In this document: piece by piece, positions 35,301 through 43,736 of the stretch
Numbering within the stretch: the first letter of the stretch is position 1
How the letters are laid out: the number at the start of each line of letters is the position of its first letter
Source: Paucisalibacillus globulus
GTDB lineage: Bacteria > Bacillota > Bacilli > Bacillales > Amphibacillaceae
DNA: 64,000 nt
Reading direction: 5' to 3'
NCBI RefSeq assembly: GCF_900184735.1
Contig: NZ_LT855405.1
Span: forward strand, 124,001 to 188,000
Program-made: the position numbers and the translations under genes
Notes under the pieces: generated by a model
What the model was told of the DNA's origin: nothing
Database searches by the model: none
The model's input: the letters and a program-made list of their open reading frames with translations, nothing else

Positions 35301-35320
35301 ATGTATACGTAGGTATACAT
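35301..35320. promoter_or_regulatory. Perfect inverted repeat upstream of the flavin oxidase
   Basis: ATGTATAC and GTATACAT, 8 bp each with a 4-bp spacer, 115 bp before the oxidase start. Looks like a dimeric operator; the LuxR-type ATPase encoded at the other end of the oxidase gene is one candidate binder (inference). Confidence 0.4.
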
Positions 35321-35384
35321 CTATCAGTATCTTTCCTTTTAAATATGGTATCTTTTCTTGCTATGCGCTATTTTGAGAAAAGCA

Positions 35385-35416
35385 AAAAAAGATCATAATT
35401 TCTCATGATCTTTTTA
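35385..35416. terminator. Terminator after the alpha/beta hydrolase gene
   Basis: AAAAAGATCAT pairs with ATGATCTTTTT around AATTTCTC. Confidence 0.85.
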
Positions 35417-35433
35417 TTCCTTATTAGTAACAC

Positions 35434-36300
35434 TTATCGTTGCCCGACTGAATTAATAGTTTTCCAGGTTCGTTCTATCCCATCTACAATCGGTTTAATA
35501 ACTTCCTTATCTGTATCATACTTTAGATGGGAAAGTGGGTTCCAGCTCGTAACCATACCACCTGCATTCACCTCAATATCTTCTGTAACAGCCTCTTGAT
35601 AGGCATTATTTATACCTTGTAATGGGAATGCTAGCACATCATCCTTGTCATAAAAGTTTAACCATTCACCTTCCAGATTAGGATACAGGGTTTGTAAGGA
35701 TGGAGATGGGACATCTATTGGGGATCCAAAATCAATATAGCGAAGAGACCACATCGCCATTGGGCTACCCAACGTATAAAAGAGTGTAAGGGTCTTACCT
35801 TGTTCAATTGGACTATTACTCTTACACGCAAGAGTCTCGGTACCAATATTCTCCTGTTTATATTGTAAGTCATAAAAGTAATTACTCGCTATGATGGTGC
35901 CAAGGCTATGGCTAATCACACAAAGTGGCGCATCTTCCCCTGCCTTTACCCGTAATTCTTGAATGGATTTTGCTACAAGAGAATGTACTTTATCATAATT
36001 TTGGTTTCCAATTCTAGTAGGTTGATAGGCAACCGCATCTGCGAGAAACTCTAGCACAAAACGTCTCAATCTACCAAAATCCAGATCTCTATATTCCCGA
36101 AGCTGTTCCCATAATTTAACCTGTTCGGGAGCAAAAACAGTTGACCAGAATACAGGCTCAAAAACAAGCTCTGTTTCTGATTTTCCCTTTGATAACTTTT
36201 TATCAAAACCCACTTTAACCCTATCAATCAACTTATCTGCAAAATCTTCCTCAGGAGTACCCGCACCATGTAGAATCAAAATTGCAATTTTTTGACTCAT
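35434..36300 (-). CDS. Predicted alpha/beta-hydrolase, function unknown
   Basis: 288 aa from ATG 36300 with GGGGGAAGGG upstream. ILILHGAGTPEEDF near the N-terminus looks like the oxyanion-hole strand, and CVISHSLGTIIASNYF fits a nucleophile elbow (Ser in SHSLG). Later, SPMAMWSL and a late His in a WNPLSHLKYD segment could complete the triad. No signal peptide. Lipase/esterase-like in fold; substrate unknown. Confidence 0.65.
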   Translation of the reverse strand: MSQKIAILILHGAGTPEEDFADKLIDRVKVGFDKKLSKGKSETELVFEPVFWSTVFAPEQVKLWEQLREYRDLDFGRLRRFVLEFLADAVAYQPTRIGNQNYDKVHSLVAKSIQELRVKAGEDAPLCVISHSLGTIIASNYFYDLQYKQENIGTETLACKSNSPIEQGKTLTLFYTLGSPMAMWSLRYIDFGSPIDVPSPSLQTLYPNLEGEWLNFYDKDDVLAFPLQGINNAYQEAVTEDIEVNAGGMVTSWNPLSHLKYDTDKEVIKPIVDGIERTWKTINSVGQR

Positions 36301-36391
36301 GACCCTTCCCCCTTCATTAATAATCGATCTTATGGACAAGTGTTGTCATTATCATACGGGAAAGTCGATAGAAATATAAGGTGAAGATTAC

Positions 36392-36889
36392 CTAATTTTC
36401 TTCTAATTCTAGTGAAGTTTCTGATTTTTTATAATCCCAAAGTATGGTCCATTCCTCATCTAAGTTGGTTACATAAACATCTTGCACAATGGAAAAATTT
36501 CCATACTTTCCTTGGTAATACTGTGTAACCGGAATGTGATAAACTTCATCTATGGTTTCAGCATCCTCTTCAATTTGCCAATCATGGACTACTTCCGCAT
36601 CCTCAATTGAAAATGTAAATGTATTAACACCAAAATGGTTTAAGAACACATGAGCACGATCCTGTAAATAATGTCCTTTTTCAAAACGTTCCTTCATGAA
36701 CGGGTGGAACATTTCCCATGAGTCGGAAAAGGCACCTTCCTGTTCATAGGAATAAAACTCCTCTACCGCGTTCTCTGCTTGATTGGAAGGTGTATTAAGG
36801 AAAAAGGTATAAAACAAATAACAGCTTAGTAAACTAATAATTATTAGAATAAGTAATATAAACATTGGCCTACGATTTGTTCGTTTCAT
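36392..36889 (-). CDS. Membrane-anchored extracytoplasmic protein, unknown
   Basis: 165 aa: positively charged start MKRTNRRP, a membrane helix (about 9-30), then an acidic domain with AVEEFYSYEQEGAFSDSWEMF and a WTILWDY end, a pattern seen in NTF2-like folds with an N-terminal helix bundle. GGAGG precedes the ATG. Lies 91 bp upstream of the hydrolase gene, on the same strand. No function assigned. Confidence 0.6.
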   Translation of the reverse strand: MKRTNRRPMFILLILIIISLLSCYLFYTFFLNTPSNQAENAVEEFYSYEQEGAFSDSWEMFHPFMKERFEKGHYLQDRAHVFLNHFGVNTFTFSIEDAEVVHDWQIEEDAETIDEVYHIPVTQYYQGKYGNFSIVQDVYVTNLDEEWTILWDYKKSETSLELEEN

Positions 36890-37112
36890 GGAGTAATCCT
36901 CCTCCTAAATAGTTGGACTACTATATAAATATTCATAAATCTTATAAATATAATAAAATCACTCCATCTGTCAAATTTAAACTCACAAAATTAGACACCT
37001 TCCACAGAATTTTTACAAAATTATGTCGATATAGGTCAAAAGTTGCGCCATTATTTTAATGCAATAATATTTTATTTCAACATACATATATGTAATGCCG
37101 GAGGTGAAATTA

Positions 37113-37424
37113 ATGTCAACTTCAAGAATTCTGAAGTGGGTAACTGGTGCTTTAGAAGCATTATTAGGTATTCCTGTCTTAGGTGGAATGATTATCGTAG
37201 GTTTACTTTGGACTCCACTTTTAATTATGCTTATCTTACATATTATTACTTTAGTCCTAACTAAAAAAGATGGTGGAGCATCTACAGGAAGTATTCTAGG
37301 TATCGTTACTTCATGTATTGGCTGGATTCCAGTTGTAGGTATGATTATGCATATTCTTTCTGCAGTCTTCCTAATGGTAAATGCTGCAAAAGAAGATAAT
37401 CCTTCAAACGGTGTTGTAGCTTAA
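37113..37424 (+). CDS. Small membrane protein, unknown
   Basis: 103 aa from ATG 37113, preceded by a perfect GGAGGTGA. Three hydrophobic segments separated by a KKDGGAS loop and glycine-rich turns; ends in a hydrophilic AAKEDNPSNGVVA. No family recognised. Confidence 0.7.
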   Translation: MSTSRILKWVTGALEALLGIPVLGGMIIVGLLWTPLLIMLILHIITLVLTKKDGGASTGSILGIVTSCIGWIPVVGMIMHILSAVFLMVNAAKEDNPSNGVVA

Positions 37425-37438
37425 TAATTATTTCATGA

Positions 37439-37468
37439 AAAAAGACTTCAATAGGAGTCTTTTTTCTT
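37439..37468 (+). terminator. Terminator after the 103-aa membrane protein
   Basis: AAAAGACT pairs with AGTCTTTT around TCAATAGG, with a T run. Confidence 0.8.
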
Positions 37469-37504
37469 TTGGGCTATTTTTTGTATTGCTTGTCGCTAAT
37501 TTAA

Positions 37505-37919
37505 TAGAAACTGTGCGGCTAGTATTCTTTTTGGGGAGCACCATACCCGCTACGGAAATACACTCCGCTTTCCGCGGGCGGCTGGTGAGCCTCCTCGCGC
37601 TTACGCACTGCGGGGTCTCACCGATGCCTATCCTCCCGCAGGAGTCTCCGTGTATTTCCTTCGCTAGTATAGAGTGAAAGAATAATTTAAACACCACTTA
37701 TCTCAAAAACATAGATTATTCCTTATAATAATTAGAAATAAAAACCAGCGCAGGCAGAATACGGAGACTCCTGCGGGAATAGCGCGTGTCCGAAGACCCC
37801 GCAGAGGCGAACTTTCCTCGAGGAGGCTGAGGCCGGGCCCGCGGAAAGCGGAGTATTCTGCCGGAGCGGTATATTAATACTACACTCATTATTTGACAGT
37901 GGTTACCGTACAGTTTCTA
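37505..37919 (+). mobile_element. TIR-flanked composite repeat, copy 4
   Basis: Ends TAGAAACTGTGCGGCTA (37505-37521) and TTACCGTACAGTTTCTA (37903-37919). Shortest copy: both foldback halves (GGAAATACACTCC...GTGTATTTCC, 37554-37663; CAGAATACGGAG...GTATTCTG, 37755-37862) without the optional modules, so it may be closest to the basic form. The flank after it (TATCAACTATT...CTAACC) resembles that of copy 2, hinting that the element or its target extends further. Lies between convergent genes. Confidence 0.82.
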
Positions 37920-37987
37920 TCAACTATTTGTAAGATTAAACTAACCAAACCAACAACAACCTTTTAGCAAACAACCCTAATTACAAA

Positions 37988-38031
37988 GACAAAAAAACCA
38001 CAAACAAGAAAATTTTCCTGTTTGTGGTTTA
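37988..38031 (-). terminator. Terminator of the C39 protease/asnB transcript
   Basis: AAACCACAAACAGGAAAA pairs with TTTTCTTGTTTGTGGTTT, with a T run on the minus strand. Confidence 0.88.
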
Positions 38032-38032
38032 A

Positions 38033-39097
38033 TTATTGAACAATCATAGCATGACTGCCGGCTTTTTCATATATTTCGAAGAATCTTTCCTTAGGATATG
38101 CAACATTCCCTTTTAAAGGGTCCATAACATAAACCTCATTCTCGCTAAAGCCAGTTAAGACTACTGTGTGTGAGTTTCTAATAATATCTAATTTTTCTTC
38201 TGAACCGGTCACGATCCAAGAATAATTAAAATTCGGTTCTTGTTGATCAATGGTTGTCCAAATAATTACCGGTATACCTTCACGCACATAATCTAATAGT
38301 TCTGTTGGTGAACTCCCCGTTAAATCTTTGGGTGTTAGACTTCCACTTACTTCATCCAGATACTTATTAGCAGCCTCTATTATTGGTGGGACATAACTGA
38401 AAAATCCTTGATTTTTGCTTCTAGGATCCCCAGCATATGCTTTGCTTGGATCGGCACCGTATAGATTACCATTAATAACCTCAAATGGTACTTTACTTAG
38501 ATACTTATCTGCAAGTACCGTCTTCTCAACATCATACCCATTATAGTGTAAAACAGAAGCCAGAGCCGTTACCTCACAACCGTTCGGTAACTCAGGCTTC
38601 TGCATGACGGCTTCCACCGGAAGATTCATTTCTGTCGCAAATACACCATGTTCATCTGTTCTCTTATAAGTCATGATCGATGGATACACAGTATTTTCAA
38701 ATGTAACTTGCTCATGTTCTGCAAGTAACTCAATTGTTTTAGGTTCAGTTGTAACTTGGTAGGGTGTTTTTATACCCTTTTGAATAACCTGATACGTTTT
38801 ATTTCGTGGAATGCTTTCAACTTGAACCATTCCATCTTGATTTGTAACAAGATTATCTTGAACTATCTCATTCGTTTCCATATCAATCAACTGATATGTT
38901 GCCTCACTAATAGGATATCCGGCTTTTGCGTCAACACTAACAATAGAAAGTACACCTTCATTCTTTTCGAACATTTCATAAACAAACGCATAGATTCTAT
39001 CATGATTTGTTGTAATAAGAATGGTGGTAATGAATATAAGGGAAAATAATATTGAGTTTCGTATAATTAATTTCACCTTTGAGCTACTCCCTATCAT
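38033..39097 (-). CDS. Membrane-anchored C39-family cysteine protease with N-terminal beta-sandwich domain
   Basis: 354 aa. An uncleaved-looking N-terminal helix (about 9-30), a Cna-B/transthyretin-like module (about 43-132; GVLSIVSVDAKAGYPISEATYQL), and a C39-like papain fold with Cys in LPNGCEVTALA, His in NSHTVVLTGF and Asp in YVMDPLKG. C39-like proteins of this kind are exported and cut cell-surface or peptide substrates; no ABC transporter is fused or adjacent. The ribosome binding site is weak. The asparagine synthetase ends 42 bp upstream, so it may be read from that promoter. Confidence 0.78.
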   Translation of the reverse strand: MIGSSSKVKLIIRNSILFSLIFITTILITTNHDRIYAFVYEMFEKNEGVLSIVSVDAKAGYPISEATYQLIDMETNEIVQDNLVTNQDGMVQVESIPRNKTYQVIQKGIKTPYQVTTEPKTIELLAEHEQVTFENTVYPSIMTYKRTDEHGVFATEMNLPVEAVMQKPELPNGCEVTALASVLHYNGYDVEKTVLADKYLSKVPFEVINGNLYGADPSKAYAGDPRSKNQGFFSYVPPIIEAANKYLDEVSGSLTPKDLTGSSPTELLDYVREGIPVIIWTTIDQQEPNFNYSWIVTGSEEKLDIIRNSHTVVLTGFSENEVYVMDPLKGNVAYPKERFFEIYEKAGSHAMIVQ

Positions 39098-39139
39098 GAT
39101 TCACTTACATCTTATAAGAGAATCGTATAATGGCAATAC

Positions 39140-40993
39140 CTAGTCTTCCATATCCACAAAGAAACGTTTATACCAAACTAAGAACACGTAAACTGTCCAA
39201 ACATAACGGGCATGGTTTGCTTGTCCTTGATAATGTTCTTCTAAATACTTTAGAAGCTCATCTACGTTGAAGAATTCTTTCGCAATATCAGATTCAAAGA
39301 CTTCACGAACTAAAGTATAATATTTTTCCTTTTTGATCCAATCACGGAATGGAACAGGAAAACCAACTTTCGGACGATTTGCCCATTCATCTGGTAATAC
39401 TTCATTTGCTGCTTTACGTAGTACATATTTTGTGTCAATATCATTCACTTTTAAATGAGCTGGAATTTTGCCAGCCATTTCCATTACTTCTTTATCCAAG
39501 AATGGGACACGAAGTTCGATGGAATGCGCAGAACTCATTTTATCTGCCTTCAACAGGATATCCCCTGGTAACCAATGCTTCATATCTACGTATTGCATTT
39601 TAGAAACATTATCTTTGCCAGCAACCCTATCGTAGGATTCCCTAACAATTTCCTCAGGTGTTGGCGCATCTTGGTATTCATCTTTCAATACTTTTGTAGC
39701 ATCTTTCAAATCAAAGATTTTCGCCTGACCAATAAACTTCTCTTCTACCTTTTGACCACCTTTTACAAAGAAAGTCGTGATACGATTTTCAGGAAGTTTC
39801 TTCGCTACATTAGAAACGATCCGACGCATGAAAAATGGAGCTTTCTCATATATACGCATCTCTTTTGATGTTTCATACCATGCATATCCACCAAAGATTT
39901 CATCCGCACCTTCACCGGAAAGAAGTACAGTTGCATGTTTACTCGCAAGTTCTGCTAAGAAGTATAGTGGTACAGATGAAAGGTTTGATTGTGGTTCATC
40001 CATATGGTATTGAACTGTTGGAATGACATTAAAGAATTCATCTGCACTAATAATTTTCTTGTGGTTCTCAATTCCAAGTTGTTTGGAAAGATCCGCAGCA
40101 ATGTTAGTTTCATTGAAAATACCTTCATAATCTTCAAAACCAACTGAGAATGTCTTATCTGGCTTCAACAACGCAGTAATATAACTAGAGTCAACACCGC
40201 CTGATAAGAAAGAACCAACTTTCACATCACTAATTCGGTGGTATTTTACAGACTCTTCCATGGTTTCTTTAATTTTTTGCACATAAAATTCCAGGCTATT
40301 TTCTTCTGTATCAAATTGAACATCCCAATATTGTTTGATGTCAATCTCACCATTTTTGTAAATCATATAGTGCCCTGGTCTTAACTTATAAACACCTTTA
40401 AAGAATGTTTCATCTAAAGCAGAATATTGGAAGGTTAAATATGGCTTAAGTGCCTTCTTATTTAATTCTTTTTGGAATCCAGGAAATTGTAAGAATGATT
40501 TTATTTCAGATCCAAAAAGGAATGAATTGTCAGTCGTATTATGTGTATAGTAAAGTGGTTTGATACCAAAGAAATCTCTTGCGATAAATAACGACTCTTC
40601 TTTTTTATCCCACAGTGCAAATGCAAACATTCCACGAAGTTTCTGTAAAATGTCAACGCCATATTCTTCGTAGCCGTGAATGATTACTTCTGTATCACTT
40701 TGACTTTTAAATACATGGCCCTTTTCCTTTAAATCATCCATTAAGGATTGATAATTATAAATTTCACCATTGAAAATCAAGGAAATATTATGATCCTCAT
40801 TGAACATTGGCTGACTAGCATCTGTTGTTAAATCGATAATTTGTAGTCTTCTAAATCCTAGTGTGACATTATCATCAACAAAATAACCGTCACTATCAGG
40901 TCCCCTATGACCAATTGTATTCATCATTTCTTGTATTACACTCTGTTTATCTATATCAATTGAATTTGTTGAAAAGCCAACAAAACCACACAT
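39140..40993 (-). CDS. asnB: Glutamine-hydrolysing asparagine synthetase (AsnB/AsnO family)
   Basis: 617 aa. Class II glutaminase half with Cys2 (MCGFVGF), HRGPDSDG and FNGEIYNY intact; synthetase half with the PP-loop SFLSGGVDSSY and LSGEGADEIFGGYAWY. Converts aspartate, ATP and glutamine to asparagine. Bacillus has three paralogues; length and GHRGPDSDGYF are close to the AsnO/AsnB type but I do not separate them. GAGGAG precedes the ATG. Confidence 0.93.
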   Translation of the reverse strand: MCGFVGFSTNSIDIDKQSVIQEMMNTIGHRGPDSDGYFVDDNVTLGFRRLQIIDLTTDASQPMFNEDHNISLIFNGEIYNYQSLMDDLKEKGHVFKSQSDTEVIIHGYEEYGVDILQKLRGMFAFALWDKKEESLFIARDFFGIKPLYYTHNTTDNSFLFGSEIKSFLQFPGFQKELNKKALKPYLTFQYSALDETFFKGVYKLRPGHYMIYKNGEIDIKQYWDVQFDTEENSLEFYVQKIKETMEESVKYHRISDVKVGSFLSGGVDSSYITALLKPDKTFSVGFEDYEGIFNETNIAADLSKQLGIENHKKIISADEFFNVIPTVQYHMDEPQSNLSSVPLYFLAELASKHATVLLSGEGADEIFGGYAWYETSKEMRIYEKAPFFMRRIVSNVAKKLPENRITTFFVKGGQKVEEKFIGQAKIFDLKDATKVLKDEYQDAPTPEEIVRESYDRVAGKDNVSKMQYVDMKHWLPGDILLKADKMSSAHSIELRVPFLDKEVMEMAGKIPAHLKVNDIDTKYVLRKAANEVLPDEWANRPKVGFPVPFRDWIKKEKYYTLVREVFESDIAKEFFNVDELLKYLEEHYQGQANHARYVWTVYVFLVWYKRFFVDMED

Positions 40994-41147
40994 AGCATGA
41001 TCTCCTCTTAATTAGGTTTAAATTACAATTCTATTAACTTACTATAAAAATTCATACTTACTAATTTTATCAATTTAATAGAACAATCACAAGAAGAAAT
41101 CACGACAACATTCATCAATTTTCAACTTTTTTCTTTAAAAGTGGAAT

Positions 41148-41177
41148 AAGGATCTGTCCGGGGATGAACAGATCCTT
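41148..41177 (-). terminator. Terminator after the small coiled-coil gene
   Basis: AAGGATCTGT pairs with ACAGATCCTT around a G-rich loop. Confidence 0.82.
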
Positions 41178-41184
41178 ATATTTG

Positions 41185-41376
41185 TTAACGGGGAGAGGAC
41201 GCCTTACGAGGAAACTTGAGGGATTTTGTTGTTATATGTAGGGTAGGAGGTTCAGTAGTTGATTTCATGTCTGATAATAAACGGTTAGTAGCAGCTAATA
41301 TTTCCATAAGTTGAACAATCGTCTTCTCATGTTGATCCACCTTCCTTTTTAATTCCATTATTTCATTTTTATTCAA
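41185..41376 (-). CDS. Small coiled-coil protein, unknown
   Basis: 63 aa, TTG start with AAGGAGGG upstream. Residues 3-40 form a charged heptad-like helix (NEIMELKRKVDQHEKTIVQ), the rest is basic and proline-containing. A dedicated terminator follows, which supports expression. Confidence 0.5.
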   Translation of the reverse strand: MNKNEIMELKRKVDQHEKTIVQLMEILAATNRLLSDMKSTTEPPTLHITTKSLKFPRKASSPR

Positions 41377-41725
41377 TAATTTTTCCCTCCTTCTTACTAG
41401 TTGCTTCTATCATAATCGCATAGAACGATTAAATCCAATCCACATTTTTATGATTTTAGACCAAATTCGACATGAAAAATGAGCAATAATAGAAAAAACG
41501 GAACATTTTTTATATAAAAGCGCTAATATTAAGCAAAATACAAGGACAAAAGGCAATAACTTTCTTTTGTTCGACAATTTTCAACATCTCTTCAAAAAGA
41601 CGTGAATAGTAATATGAATTTAATACAAAGTACTGGTACTTTTCATACGAAATTCATCAATTATTAACGTATAAAGAATGATTTCCCTAATATACTTTTT
41701 AACATGAGTAAAAGGAGGTTTTTGC
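41377..41725. other. 349-bp intergenic region with one nested palindrome
   Basis: AT-rich divergent promoter region between the small coiled-coil gene and coxG-like gene. Apart from the nested inverted repeat at 41614-41657 I see no RNA, repeat or frame worth naming. Confidence 0.6.
41614..41657. promoter_or_regulatory. Nested inverted repeat upstream of the CoxG-like gene
   Basis: ATGAATTT (41614-41621) pairs with AAATTCAT (41650-41657), enclosing AAAGTAC (41627-41633) and GTACTTT (41636-41642). The symmetry continues across 44 bp. It could be a double operator or a hairpin; it lies 69 bp before the start codon. Confidence 0.45.
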
Positions 41726-42190
41726 ATGCCTGGAGGTACATTTTCAAAAGAAGTGGATTTACCGATTGAGACCATTTGGAATTTTGTTAGTGATATGAAC
41801 AATTGGGCACCACTAGTCCCTGGATATCTAGATCATCAAATTCTAAATGACAGACAATCCACCTGGAAATTTAAAGGAGATGTAGGAAAAATTCAAAAGA
41901 CAATTAATATGCGAATCGATATTACCGAATGGAAAGAACCAACCAGTGTGAGGTTTACCTTAACAGGTATTAGTGAAAAGGTTTCCGGGAAAGGTTCTTT
42001 TGAAGCGAAAAGCATTACTGACTATCAAACGAAAATGACCGGAAACCTGGATATGACGGCAAGAGGAATTATGGGTCCAGTTGTTAATCCAGTGTTAAAG
42101 ACAGTCCTTCCAAAAACAGCCAAACGTTTAACGGAGGCAGTGGTTTCTAAAATAATAGAGAATCAGCGTGTTATCGCGAGGGGATATTAA
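41726..42190 (+). CDS. CoxG/SRPBCC-family protein
   Basis: 154 aa, one START-like ligand-binding domain of the CoxG type (LPIETIWNFVSDMNNWAPLVPGY near the N-terminus, GKGSFEAKS and a C-terminal amphipathic helix). CoxG proteins bind membranes and hydrophobic ligands; no CO dehydrogenase genes are nearby, so that role is unlikely. AAAGGAGG precedes the ATG. Confidence 0.8.
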   Translation: MPGGTFSKEVDLPIETIWNFVSDMNNWAPLVPGYLDHQILNDRQSTWKFKGDVGKIQKTINMRIDITEWKEPTSVRFTLTGISEKVSGKGSFEAKSITDYQTKMTGNLDMTARGIMGPVVNPVLKTVLPKTAKRLTEAVVSKIIENQRVIARGY

Positions 42191-42219
42191 CTGAGAAAAT
42201 TTTATATATATAAAAGAGA

Positions 42220-42252
42220 AAAGGACCATAAGCTCCTCAGCTTTGGTCCTTT
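42220..42252. terminator. Bidirectional terminator between CoxG-like and YciI-like genes
   Basis: AAAGGACCA.AAGC pairs with GCTT.TGGTCCTTT. Confidence 0.88.
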
Positions 42253-42256
42253 CTTC

Positions 42257-42520
42257 TTACCCTACTGTCATTCCCCATTCGTGAATCTCATAACCCCTAG
42301 CACCATTTATGACATACGGATCCTGCCTTACCATTGTCTCTACTTGTTCAAAATTGTTAGCAGTATAAATAACTAACCCTCCAGATCCATCCACAAATGG
42401 ACCTTTTGCAAAAATATATCCATCTTCTAGCTTTTCTTGTAAAAACGATAGATGTTCCGGACGATATTTTTTGCTTTTCTCTTCATCCTTCATTGGTAAA
42501 AATACGGCAAAGTACTTCAT
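42257..42520 (-). CDS. YciI-family protein
   Basis: 87 aa. The family's RPEHLSFLQEKLEDGYIFAKGPFVDGSGG run is present, with the conserved His-Asp pair thought to form a small active site, and a final IHEWGMTVG strand. Ferredoxin-like fold; enzymatic role in Bacillus unknown. Confidence 0.85.
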   Translation of the reverse strand: MKYFAVFLPMKDEEKSKKYRPEHLSFLQEKLEDGYIFAKGPFVDGSGGLVIYTANNFEQVETMVRQDPYVINGARGYEIHEWGMTVG

Positions 42521-42624
42521 AAGCCCAACCCCTTATTAATTTGTCCAATGTATAAATATCATATTTTACAAGGAATAACAAATACTAAGGAAAATGGTCT
42601 TCTCTGAAAGGATGAATAATAAGC

Positions 42625-43086
42625 ATGAACCTAAAAGCACTTGGCATAAAGTTTATTGCCACCACCATTATTATCTTCTCTATTTTTGGTATTTTCTATG
42701 ATGTTTCCTTTTTCAATTTATTCTTAGTCAGTATCTTAACCACTGCCATTTCCTATGTTATTGGTGACTTATTTATTTTAGGTCGCTTCGGAAATGTAGT
42801 TGCTAGTATTTCTGATTTCTTTTTAGCATTTATAACTGTCGCAACACTTGGTTACTTTTTCATTGAAACAACCATGCCAATTATTGTGGCGTCATTGTTT
42901 TCCGCATTTTTCATGTCGTTAGTAGAACCTTTCTTACACGCTTATATGCAGGAACAAGATGTATCTAGTGGTCATAAGGAATATCGTACACCTCCTATTG
43001 GTGATCTCCAGTTTGAAATTTCTGAGGAAACAGAAGCACAATCGATTAATAGGAAAAATGATCCGAAAAGGGATAATACAAAATAA
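42625..43086 (+). CDS. YndM-family (DUF2512) membrane protein
   Basis: 153 aa with four membrane helices in the first 110 residues (including SYVIGDLFILGRFGNVVASI, a YndM signature) and a hydrophilic tail with EYRTPPIGDLQFEISEE. Function unknown; common in spore-forming Bacillaceae. Confidence 0.82.
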   Translation: MNLKALGIKFIATTIIIFSIFGIFYDVSFFNLFLVSILTTAISYVIGDLFILGRFGNVVASISDFFLAFITVATLGYFFIETTMPIIVASLFSAFFMSLVEPFLHAYMQEQDVSSGHKEYRTPPIGDLQFEISEETEAQSINRKNDPKRDNTK

Positions 43087-43208
43087 ATGCACACATAGCT
43101 AATAATGTAAAAATTAACAAAGGCATTTCACTATGAAGTGATAGCCTTTCTTTTATCATTACGTAATTGTTTTCCTGGCAATCCAAATCCAGGATGAATA
43201 GTATCCAT

Positions 43209-43250
43209 AAAAAATACTACCTAGGAAGTCCAACTCCAGGTAGTATTTTT
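43209..43250 (-). terminator. Terminator after the secreted 111-aa protein gene
   Basis: AAAAATACTACCT pairs with AGGTAGTATTTTT. Confidence 0.88.
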
Positions 43251-43253
43251 AGA

Positions 43254-43589
43254 TTAATCATGGTCGTGTTTTACACTATGAATAATCTCATCTAATATCG
43301 TTTCTGATTTCGTATGGCCATGAATATCACAGTAATAAACTACTGTCTTAACTCGGTGAGATATATGACAAGTACGAGAGTGTTTCATAAAATTCTTCCA
43401 GTAACTAAATTCATGTTCTCCTACTTCAATAATATGGTAATCTATGCTTGTTTGCTTCCAATTGTGTTCCTCAGTGGTGGATGGTGTTCTTTCCATGCTA
43501 TCTGTTGTTGCAAAAGCTATTCCACTTCCAAGGAGAGTGGTTATAAGGAATATCCCCAAAATTCTACTAATTGATTTAATCTTAATCAC
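43254..43589 (-). CDS. Predicted secreted small protein, unknown
   Basis: 111 aa with a signal peptide (cleavage probably after GIAFA, about residue 27). The mature part has two cysteines (HSRTCHIS and VVYYCDIHGH) and ten or so histidines, including HSVKHDHD at the end, so metal binding is possible. No recognised family. Confidence 0.6.
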   Translation of the reverse strand: MIKIKSISRILGIFLITTLLGSGIAFATTDSMERTPSTTEEHNWKQTSIDYHIIEVGEHEFSYWKNFMKHSRTCHISHRVKTVVYYCDIHGHTKSETILDEIIHSVKHDHD

Positions 43590-43671
43590 CAGACCTTATG
43601 TAGTTTTAATTAAATCATTACCTAAATTCGGAAGATTATTCTTGAGGGAGAAATTTACTTTACTTAACTAA

Positions 43672-43713
43672 ACAAAAAAAGTAACAGGATATCTAACAAA
43701 ATATCCTGCTACT
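43672..43713 (-). terminator. Terminator of ptsG
   Basis: AGTAGCAGGATAT pairs with ATATCCTGTTACT, followed by TTTTTTTG on the minus strand. Confidence 0.88.
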
Positions 43714-43736
43714 CTTGCCATAGAAACTAATACATA

